In this document: positions 1 through 5,179 of the stretch, in pieces
Numbering within the stretch: the first letter of the stretch is position 1
Layout: each line of letters starts with the position of its first letter
From: Stenotrophomonas sp.
GTDB lineage: Bacteria > Pseudomonadota > Gammaproteobacteria > Xanthomonadales > Xanthomonadaceae
Direction: 5' to 3'
Assembly: GCA_003510825.1 (NCBI GenBank)
Contig: DOKO01000365.1
Location: 1-8,011 of the forward strand
Length of the DNA stretch: 8,011 bases
The notes under the pieces: generated by a model
What the model saw: the letters and a program-made list of their open reading frames with translations, nothing else
Database searches by the model: none
Told to the model about the DNA's origin: nothing
Program-made: the position numbers and the translations under genes

Positions 1-629
1 CGGCCAAGAAGAACGCCAAGGCCGAAGCCGCTGCCCTGAAGAAGGAAGTGGCCAAGAAGAAGGCTGCTGCCGGCAAGGCTGTGACCAAGAAGGCCGCTGC
101 GGCCAAGAAGACCACCAAGGCCGCCACCAAGGCTGCCGGCAAGAAGGTCGCCACCGTGAAGAAGGCCGCCACCAAGAAGGCTGCCGTCGCCAAGAAGACC
201 GTTGCCAAGAAGACCGCGGCCGCCAAGAAGGTTGTCGGCAAGAAGGTCGCCACCGCCAAGAAGGCCGTGGCCAAGAAGACCGTCGCCGCCAAGAAGGTTG
301 CCGGCAAGAAGGCCGTGGCTGCGAAGAAGGTTGTCGGCAAGAAGGTTGCCGCCACCAAGAAGGTCGCCACCAAGAAGACCGCCGCTGCCAAGAAGGTCGT
401 CGGCAAGAAGGTTGCAGCCACCAAGAAGGTTGCCACCAAGAAGACCGCTGCTGCCAAGAAGGTTGTCGGCAAGAAGGTCGCCGTCGCCAAGAAGGCCGTG
501 GCCAAGAAGGCTGCGCCGCTGAAGAAGGTTGCCGCCAAGAAGGCACCGGCCAAGAAGGTCGTCGCCAAGAAGGCCGCTGCCAAGAAGGCTCCGGCCAAGG
601 CCGTGCGCAAGGTCGCCAAGCGCAAGTAA
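1..629 (+). CDS. Histone H1-like Lys/Ala-rich protein, C-terminal part (5' truncated by window edge)
   Basis: The reading frame is open from base 3 to the TAA at 627-629 and runs off the left edge, so the true start lies outside. A GTG at 48 is in frame but has open coding sequence of the same style before it, so I do not treat it as the start. The visible 208 residues are almost only Lys, Ala, Val, Thr and Gly. From the GTG onward 70 of 193 residues are Lys and none is acidic; two Glu occur just before it. Lys pairs recur every 5 or 6 residues, and Lys is written AAG throughout. This resembles the C-terminal tails of bacterial H1-like proteins (such as AlgP of Pseudomonas or Hc1/Hc2-type proteins), which bind DNA or other polyanions without sequence specificity. 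A nucleoid-associated role is likely. The missing N-terminus could instead carry a phasin-like or other domain, so the exact family is open. Confidence 0.85.
   Translation, partial: AKKNAKAEAAALKKEVAKKKAAAGKAVTKKAAAAKKTTKAATKAAGKKVATVKKAATKKAAVAKKTVAKKTAAAKKVVGKKVATAKKAVAKKTVAAKKVAGKKAVAAKKVVGKKVAATKKVATKKTAAAKKVVGKKVAATKKVATKKTAAAKKVVGKKVAVAKKAVAKKAAPLKKVAAKKAPAKKVVAKKAAAKKAPAKAVRKVAKRK
225..521 (+). repeat. In-frame tandem repeat of 66 bp / 33 bp within the H1-like gene
   Basis: Units begin with a Lys-Lys pair at 225 (66 bp), 291 (33 bp half unit), 324 (66 bp), 390 (66 bp) and 456 (66 bp, diverged second half). The units at 324-389 and 390-455 encode the same 22 residues and differ only by four synonymous third-base changes. 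The basic period is 11 residues, made of a 5-residue and a 6-residue block each ending in Lys-Lys. The array probably grew by in-frame duplication, and its copy number may vary between strains. Confidence 0.85.
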
Positions 630-647
630 TCGCGCGCCGCGGCTCCG

Positions 648-677
648 CCCTTCCGTCCGGCTTGCCGGGCGGAAGGG
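648..677. terminator. Strong hairpin after the H1-like gene, probable terminator
   Basis: The arms 648-660 and 665-677 pair as an 8-bp perfect outer stem (CCCTTCCG/CGGAAGGG), one T-G wobble and a 4-bp inner stem, around a CTTG loop. It starts 19 bases after the TAA of the H1-like gene and lies between two convergent genes. No T-rich tract follows on either strand, so it is either a weak intrinsic terminator or a 3'-end stabilising structure. Confidence 0.6.
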
Positions 678-683
678 ATTGCA

Positions 684-699
684 GGGCCTGTGCAGGCCC
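684..699. terminator. Second short hairpin in the convergent spacer
   Basis: GGGCCT (684-689) pairs with AGGCCC (694-699) around GTGC. It lies 10 bases past the stop codon of the minus-strand monooxygenase, so it could serve that transcript, with the larger hairpin at 648-677 further downstream. There is no T tract. Confidence 0.4.
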
Positions 700-709
700 G
701 TGCGTGGCA

Positions 710-1837
710 TCAGGCCATCGATTCACCCAGCCGCTGCCCGTAGGCCACGATTGTGCGGCCTTCCTGCAGCCGCTGCCGCTCGTAGGCGAGCAAGGCCGCG
801 GTCACGCCCGCCGGTTCGATACCTGCCAGCGCATCACCCAGCGCCATCGCATCCGCCGCCGCCTTGGCCACGCCCATCGCCGTGTGCGGGCGCGCAATGA
901 ATGCGGCATCGCCCAGCAGAATTACCCGGCCGTGCACCATCCGCGGTGTCGCATAGTCATGTATCGGCTGCATGAATGGACGTGCGTCGGCCTCGACCAC
1001 CGCGGCCAGTGAGGGCGGCAACCAGCGTGCCGCGTCCTCGCGCAGGCGCGCAGCCCAGACATCGGGAATCTGCCCGGGACCCAGTGACAACGCACCCTCG
1101 CGGCCGGCATCGGCCATCAGTTGCGCCAGTGCGGCGGGTGTCAGGCGCCGGTACCAGACCCAGTTGTAGCGGCGCTGGCCCGGTGCGACTTCACCCTGTG
1201 CGCCCGGCACCAGGTAACCCAGGGCCTGACGCTGCGGTGCGAAGTGGAAGACCATTCGTTCCAGCAACTGGTTGGCGGCCACCGGCGGCAATGCACGCTC
1301 GGCCAGCAACCCCCGCCAGGCGACATAACCGGCATAGCGGGGCAGGCCATCGGCACCCTGTCGGGCATCGACCTCGCGCCGTACCCGCGAGGCCTGGCCA
1401 TCTGCGCCGATCAGCAGATCGAAGCGATGCTGGCTGCCATCGCTGCAACGCACCCGCATCTGCTGGCCGTCTTCCTCGATGTCCTGCACACGCACCCCCG
1501 CGTGATAGTCAGCATCGTCAATGCGCCTGCGGAACGCGGCGAACAGTCCGTCCCAGGACACCTGCATCTGCCGTCGCGGCTCACGGCCGATCACGTTGCC
1601 GCGGTCATCCAGATACAGGCGCTGTTCGGCCCAGACGCCGTGCCCGCCCAGGTCCTGCAGCCCTTCCCGCTGCAGCAGGTCCAGTACTGATTGCTGGATG
1701 ACCAGGCCGGCGCCGCGTCCTTCCAGGCCATGGGGTGCGCGTTCGAACAGCGTGACACGATGGCCATGGCGGGCCAGCTGCGTGGCTGCGAACAGTCCAC
1801 CGACCGAGCCACCACTGATGCCGATATGCAGGGGCAT
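710..1837 (-). CDS. FAD-dependent monooxygenase, aromatic/pyridine hydroxylase type (PHBH fold)
   Basis: A 375-residue flavoprotein of the single-component class A hydroxylase family, which uses NAD(P)H and O2 to hydroxylate an aromatic or heteroaromatic ring. The N-terminal Rossmann segment has GGSVGG at residues 9-14, ending in the FER of the ADP-binding strand (31-33). In this GxGxxG motif the middle Gly is Ser. The second FAD motif is IGADG at 143-147 and the third is GDAA at 309-312, followed by ARPHTAMG. From memory, the GGS fingerprint, the YAGYVAWRG segment (168-176), the WVWY segment (226-229) and RMVHGR (299-304) resemble 2,6-dihydroxypyridine 3-hydroxylase. The substrate cannot be read from the sequence. 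The ATG at 1837-1835 is chosen because GAGGAG precedes it and the FAD motif follows nine residues later; upstream in-frame sequence overlaps the transporter gene. It is the last gene of the minus-strand run and is tightly coupled to the MFS gene. Confidence 0.88.
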   Translation of the reverse strand: MPLHIGISGGSVGGLFAATQLARHGHRVTLFERAPHGLEGRGAGLVIQQSVLDLLQREGLQDLGGHGVWAEQRLYLDDRGNVIGREPRRQMQVSWDGLFAAFRRRIDDADYHAGVRVQDIEEDGQQMRVRCSDGSQHRFDLLIGADGQASRVRREVDARQGADGLPRYAGYVAWRGLLAERALPPVAANQLLERMVFHFAPQRQALGYLVPGAQGEVAPGQRRYNWVWYRRLTPAALAQLMADAGREGALSLGPGQIPDVWAARLREDAARWLPPSLAAVVEADARPFMQPIHDYATPRMVHGRVILLGDAAFIARPHTAMGVAKAAADAMALGDALAGIEPAGVTAALLAYERQRLQEGRTIVAYGQRLGESMA

Positions 1838-1850
1838 GTCCGTCTCCTCA
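1838..1850 (-). promoter_or_regulatory. Ribosome-binding site overlapping the MFS stop codon
   Basis: On the minus strand the MFS stop TGA (1850-1848) runs directly into GGAG, followed six bases later by the ATG of the monooxygenase. The stop, Shine-Dalgarno and start lie within 16 bases, which points to translational coupling. Confidence 0.75.
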
Positions 1851-3038
1851 ATGCTGGCCTGCGCCGGCGGCCTGACGCTGCGGGCGCACCAGCAGCAACG
1901 CCAGCAAGGGCAATGCGGCACCGAACACGGCCACGCCCGTCCAGCCGAAACGATGCCAGGCAAGTGCAGCCACCCACGAACCGAAGGCACCGCCCAGGAA
2001 CATGCCGGTCATGAACACGGTATTGAGGCGGCTCTTGTATTCCGGATGCAGGCCATAGACCTGATGCTGGTGGCTGACCAGTGCAACCTGCACGCCAAAG
2101 TCGAGCACGATCACGCCCAGCACCAGCCCGGCCAGGCCTGGGCACAGCCCCAGCAGCAGCCACGCGGCCAGGGTGGCGACCACGCCCAGCTGCACGATCA
2201 GCGCGGGGCCGCGACGATCGGCCAGGCGGCCCGCCAGCGGTGCGATGGCCACGCCGACCACGCCGATGACGCCAAACAGGCCGGCCACCGCCGGACCCAT
2301 CTGCAACGGCGGCGCAGCCAGGTGCAGCGAAAGTATGGTCCAGAACGCCGAGAACGAAGCAAACAGCAGCGCCTGCGCAAGGGTCGCGCGGCGCAGCAGG
2401 GGCAGGTCGCGCCAGAGGTGCAGCAGTGATGCCAGCAGCTGGCCGTAGCGCGGCACATGGCTGGGAACGTGGCGTGGCAGCGCGCGTGCCATCAGGAGGG
2501 CAGCGGCCAGCGCCAGCGGTACGCCCAGCCAGAACATCGCGCGCCAGCCGGCGACGCTGGACACCAGGCCGGCAAGCGTACGGCTCAGCAGGATGCCGGC
2601 GAGCAGGCCGCTCATGACCGTGCCGATGGCCGCGCCACGGCGCTCGGCCGGCACCAGCAGGGCAGTGAACGGGACGATCTGCTGGGCGACTGTTGCTGCG
2701 GCGCCAAGTACCACCGCGCCGATGGCCAGCGTGGCCAGGCCCGGCGCGAGCGCTGAGACCACCAGTGCCGCCGCCACGGCGAGGAACTGGATGACGATCA
2801 GCCGCCGACGCTCGTGGCGGTCACCCAGGGGCAGCAGCAGGAGCAGCCCGGCGGCGTAGCCGAGCTGGGTCAGTGCGGGAATCCAGCTGCTGGCACGGGC
2901 GTCACCCAGATCCTGGGCCATCGCGGCCAGCATCGGCTGGTTGTAGTAGATGTTGGCCACCGCGATGCCGGCAGCCACGGCCATCGGGAACAGAGGGGCC
3001 TTGCGCGTGGCGGGGGCCACACGGGGGGAAGTCGACAT
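1848..3038 (-). CDS. MFS transporter, probable drug/metabolite efflux permease (12 TM)
   Basis: A 396-residue inner-membrane protein, the usual length for a 12-helix major facilitator superfamily antiporter. The first helix holds the ANIYYNQPML segment (28-37), seen in a group of uncharacterised MFS permeases. The loop between helices 2 and 3 has the family motif GDRHERRR (72-79), and its second-half counterpart GRLADRRG is at 270-277. Between the halves is a polar loop with HVPSHVPRYG (190-199). Hydrophobic segments cover nearly all the rest. The ATG at 3038-3036 is chosen because GGAG lies five bases before it; the 20-residue in-frame extension upstream is polar, lacks a ribosome-binding site and covers the hairpin at 3072-3098. 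The partner monooxygenase ten bases downstream suggests that this pump exports the substrate or product of that enzyme, but the substrate itself is unknown. Proton-driven export is assumed from the family. Confidence 0.88.
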   Translation of the reverse strand: MSTSPRVAPATRKAPLFPMAVAAGIAVANIYYNQPMLAAMAQDLGDARASSWIPALTQLGYAAGLLLLLPLGDRHERRRLIVIQFLAVAAALVVSALAPGLATLAIGAVVLGAAATVAQQIVPFTALLVPAERRGAAIGTVMSGLLAGILLSRTLAGLVSSVAGWRAMFWLGVPLALAAALLMARALPRHVPSHVPRYGQLLASLLHLWRDLPLLRRATLAQALLFASFSAFWTILSLHLAAPPLQMGPAVAGLFGVIGVVGVAIAPLAGRLADRRGPALIVQLGVVATLAAWLLLGLCPGLAGLVLGVIVLDFGVQVALVSHQHQVYGLHPEYKSRLNTVFMTGMFLGGAFGSWVAALAWHRFGWTGVAVFGAALPLLALLLVRPQRQAAGAGQH

Positions 3039-3071
3039 GGGGGCTCCAGCAGGGAGAGGGCGGGCAACCTC

Positions 3072-3098
3072 GTGCGGGCCGCGCGATGCGGCCCGCAC
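3072..3098 (-). terminator. Perfect 11-bp hairpin between hydrolase and MFS genes
   Basis: GTGCGGGCCGC (3072-3082) pairs perfectly with GCGGCCCGCAC (3088-3098) around a five-base loop. It starts ten bases after the hydrolase stop codon and ends 33 bases before the MFS start. No T tract follows. It may be a terminator, or an intercistronic structure that lowers readthrough into the MFS-monooxygenase pair or protects the upstream mRNA. Confidence 0.55.
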
Positions 3099-3107
3099 AG
3101 GGGGCGA

Positions 3108-3944
3108 TCAGGCCTGCACGAAAGCCAGCAGGTCCGGGTTGATCACATCGGCATGAGTGGTGAGCATGCCGTGCGGGTAACCCGCATAGACCTTGAGCGT
3201 ACCGTTGGCCAGCAGCTTCACCGACTCGCGTGCCGCCGCGTCGATCGGCACGATCTGGTCGTCGTCGCCATGCATCACCAGGGTCGGAACGCTGATCGCC
3301 TTGAGATCGTCGGTGAAGTCGGTTTCGGAGAAGGCCTTGATGCCTTCGTAGTGCGCCTTGGCACTGCCGGCCATGCCCTGGCGCCACCAGTTCTGGATCG
3401 CGCCCGGCACGATCTGGGCACCGTCACGGTTGAAGCCGTAGAAGGGGCCGCTGGGCAGGTCCAGGAAGAACTGCGAACGGTTGGCGGCCAGTGCAGCGCG
3501 CAGTCCGTCGAACACGTCGACCGGCAGACCCTTGGGGTAGGCGGCGGTGCGCAGCATGATCGGCGGCACTGCACTGACCAGCACCGCCTTGGCAACGCGG
3601 CCCTGCGGCTGGCCGTGGCGGGCCACATAGCGGGCCACTTCGCCGCCGCCGGTGGAATGGCCGATGTGCACGGCATTGCGCAGGTCCAGGTGCTGCATCA
3701 CCACCGCGGCGTCGGCGGCGTAATGGTCGACGTCGTGGCCGTCGCTGACCTGCGAGGAGCGGCCATGGCCACGGCGGTCATGGGCGATCACGCGGTAGCC
3801 CTTGGCCAGGAAGAACAGCATCTGCGTATCCCAGTCATCACTGGACAGCGGCCAGCCATGGTGGAAGACGATGGGCTGTGCCTCCTTCGGGCCCCAGTCC
3901 TTGTAGAAAATCTCGACGCCATCGGGGGTGGTGATCGTGCTCAT
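3108..3944 (-). CDS. Alpha/beta hydrolase, cofactor-free haloperoxidase / arylesterase family
   Basis: A 278-residue protein, typical of the non-heme (metal-free) chloroperoxidase/arylesterase group. No signal peptide is seen, so it is probably cytoplasmic. Markers in order are HHGWP (28-32) for the oxyanion region, DRRGHGRS (56-63), the nucleophile elbow GHSTGG (95-100) with Ser97, HGDDDQIVP (225-233) carrying the catalytic Asp (Asp229 by alignment from memory with bromoperoxidase A2), and YPHGM (256-260) with catalytic His258. The triad is complete. Family members hydrolyse esters or lactones and, with carboxylic acids and peroxide, make peracids that can halogenate; which activity matters in the cell is usually unclear. 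The ATG at 3944-3942 has GGAG seven bases upstream. It precedes the MFS-monooxygenase pair by 69 bases on the same strand and could be cotranscribed with it. Confidence 0.9.
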   Translation of the reverse strand: MSTITTPDGVEIFYKDWGPKEAQPIVFHHGWPLSSDDWDTQMLFFLAKGYRVIAHDRRGHGRSSQVSDGHDVDHYAADAAVVMQHLDLRNAVHIGHSTGGGEVARYVARHGQPQGRVAKAVLVSAVPPIMLRTAAYPKGLPVDVFDGLRAALAANRSQFFLDLPSGPFYGFNRDGAQIVPGAIQNWWRQGMAGSAKAHYEGIKAFSETDFTDDLKAISVPTLVMHGDDDQIVPIDAAARESVKLLANGTLKVYAGYPHGMLTTHADVINPDLLAFVQA

Positions 3945-4029
3945 CTGCGTACTCCGCTGTGGTGGTGGGAACAGGGCCCACGCTACCGGCGCGCTGCGCG
4001 CAGCAACATCACACGCTCGGTTTGCCGCG
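3945..4029 (-). other. Spacer between stand-alone receiver and hydrolase
   Basis: These 85 bases hold the hydrolase ribosome-binding site (GGAG, seven bases before the start) and a GC-rich perfect palindrome, GCTGCGCGCAGC at 3993-4004, which sits inside an overlapping GCGCGC inverted pair. The palindrome could be an operator or part of a weak terminator after the receiver gene. I see no convincing -35/-10 pair. Confidence 0.4.
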
Positions 4030-4419
4030 CTATACCTTGGTGTGGTCCGCGCGGTCATCCAGCGCACGTTGCAGCCAGGCCACCAGCGTTGCGGCATCCA
4101 CCGGCTTGCGCAGGAACGCCAGTGCGCCATCGGCCACCAGCCGGGCTTCCAGCGCGGGGGTCGGGAAGGCGGTCATGAAGATCATCGGTACGTGGTCTCC
4201 GCGCGCGCGCAGCCGCTGCTGCAGCTGGACGCCATCGAGCACGGGCATCTGGGCATCGCTGATGATGCAATCGACAGGCGGCAGGCGCGTGTCTTCCAGC
4301 AGTTCCTGGCCATGCGCATAGGCACGCACGGCGTGGCCCAGCGAGCGCAGCAGGCTGGACAGCGAAGCGCGGACGCCGGCATCGTCGTCCACGATCGCGA
4401 TGAGGGGGGGCGGGGGCAT
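4030..4419 (-). CDS. Stand-alone receiver-domain response regulator (FixJ-type receiver, no output domain)
   Basis: This 129-residue protein is a single CheY-like receiver. It has the acidic cluster DDD (11-13), the phosphoacceptor Asp55 (in ISDAQMP), Thr83 (in FMTAF) and Lys105 (in LRKPVD), so it should be phosphorylated normally. It ends just after the last receiver helix, with no DNA-binding or enzymatic domain. Its N-terminal stretch matches that of the neighbouring FixJ-type regulator at 14 of 18 positions (residues 11-28 against 17-34 there), suggesting a duplicated or truncated FixJ-like protein. The ATG at 4419-4417 is supported by AAGGAG (4432-4427) seven bases upstream. Codons 2-5 are all proline. 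It probably acts in or on the phosphorelay of the kinase/regulator pair encoded just upstream, as a sink, competitor or protein-binding adaptor. Confidence 0.88.
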   Translation of the reverse strand: MPPPPLIAIVDDDAGVRASLSSLLRSLGHAVRAYAHGQELLEDTRLPPVDCIISDAQMPVLDGVQLQQRLRARGDHVPMIFMTAFPTPALEARLVADGALAFLRKPVDAATLVAWLQRALDDRADHTKV

Positions 4420-4542
4420 GCAAAAACTCCTTCGCACCGGCCAGGACGCAACGGGTCCGCAGCCGGCATGGCGCCCTTTATGCCGCAGATCCGCCGGCCA
4501 GACCATCATACGGAGGTGTGAGGCGCGGCCGGGGTCGCCCGT
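4420..4542 (-). other. Spacer between FixJ-type regulator and stand-alone receiver
   Basis: These 123 bases carry the receiver's strong Shine-Dalgarno and a small inverted repeat (CGGCAT 4464-4469 with ATGCCG 4480-4485, ten-base loop). TATGAT and CATAAA on the minus strand are loosely -10-like but lack a good -35. The receiver could have its own promoter here or be read through from the kinase operon. Confidence 0.35.
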
Positions 4543-5175
4543 TCAACGGCCGATGCCGAGGGCCTCGGCCTGCCGCACCAGTTCGGCCAGCGAACGTACG
4601 GCCATCTTGCGCATCACGTTGCCACGATGGATCTTCACCGTGATTTCGCTCAGCTGCAGCTCGGCGGCCACCTGCTTGTTCATCAGCCCGGATACCACCA
4701 GAGACATCACTTCGCGCTCGCGTGCGGTCAGCGTGGCGTAGTGGGCGCGTACGTCGTCCAGGGCACCGTCGGCCACGCGCCGCTGGCGGTCGCGATCGAT
4801 CGCTGCCGCCACCGCATCCAGCATGTCCTGGTCGCGGAAAGGTTTGGCCAGAAAGTCCACGGCACCGGCCTTCATCGCCTTCACCGTCATCGGGATGTCG
4901 CCATGGCCGGTCATGAACACTACCGGCAGGGCCACGCCCTGTGCCGCCAGCTGTGACTGCACGTCCAGCCCGCTGACACCCTGCAGGCGCACGTCCAGCA
5001 CGATGCAGCCGGGCACGTCGGGCAAGGGGAGCATGCCCAGTTCGGCGGGGGTCGCGTGCAGGCGCGTCTGCATGCCGACCGAGCGCAGCAGACTGTCCAG
5101 AGACGTGCGGACCGCCGCGTCATCGTCGACGATCACCACCAGCGGCGTGGTATCCAGGGGCGGTGGGCGTTGCAT
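4543..5175 (-). CDS. FixJ/LuxR-family DNA-binding response regulator
   Basis: A 210-residue cytoplasmic transcription factor of normal FixJ/NarL length. The receiver (about 11-130) has the acidic cluster DDD (17-19), phosphoacceptor Asp61 (in VLDVRL), Thr89 (in FMTGHGD, a FixJ-type signature) and Lys111 (in LAKPF). After a short linker comes a LuxR-type helix-turn-helix (about 148-205) that opens with LTAREREVM; its recognition region includes NKQVAAELQLSEITVKIHR (166-184). Phosphorylation by the upstream kinase should enable promoter binding. Its start codon lies one base after the kinase stop, so the two are translated together, and GGAG lies ten bases before the ATG. Its targets are not known; the receiver, hydrolase, MFS and monooxygenase genes downstream, and dps across the divergent spacer, are candidates by position only. 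Confidence 0.92.
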   Translation of the reverse strand: MQRPPPLDTTPLVVIVDDDAAVRTSLDSLLRSVGMQTRLHATPAELGMLPLPDVPGCIVLDVRLQGVSGLDVQSQLAAQGVALPVVFMTGHGDIPMTVKAMKAGAVDFLAKPFRDQDMLDAVAAAIDRDRQRRVADGALDDVRAHYATLTAREREVMSLVVSGLMNKQVAAELQLSEITVKIHRGNVMRKMAVRSLAELVRQAEALGIGR

Positions 5176-5179
5176 GTCA
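5173..5179 (-). promoter_or_regulatory. Kinase stop / regulator start junction (TGACATG)
   Basis: Reading the minus strand, the kinase TGA (5179-5177), one C and the regulator ATG (5175-5173) form TGACATG. This spacing is typical of translational coupling by terminating ribosomes and helps keep sensor and regulator in a fixed ratio. Confidence 0.8.

Noticed and set aside
9..14. Finding entry listed at 9-14
   Set aside because: These are protein residue numbers of the monooxygenase, not window coordinates. The entry carries no claim and interest 0; the real observation is at 1796-1813.
202..522. Arg/Pro-rich frame inside the H1-like gene
   Set aside because: It is the shifted frame of the AAG/GCC repeat, so its regularity is inherited from the real gene.
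1838..1990. N-terminal extension of the monooxygenase by 51 residues
   Set aside because: It would overlap the end of the MFS gene, and the FAD motif belongs within the first ten or so residues, as it is with the ATG at 1837.
1521..2429. Plus-strand open frame opposite the monooxygenase/MFS junction
   Set aside because: The Gln/His/Arg-rich translation is typical of the antisense of GC-rich membrane-protein genes; the opposite strand has two well-supported genes.
2814..4178. Plus-strand open frame (454 codons) opposite the hydrolase
   Set aside because: It spans the hydrolase and parts of its neighbours in antisense, with no recognisable domain, and ends in compositional noise.
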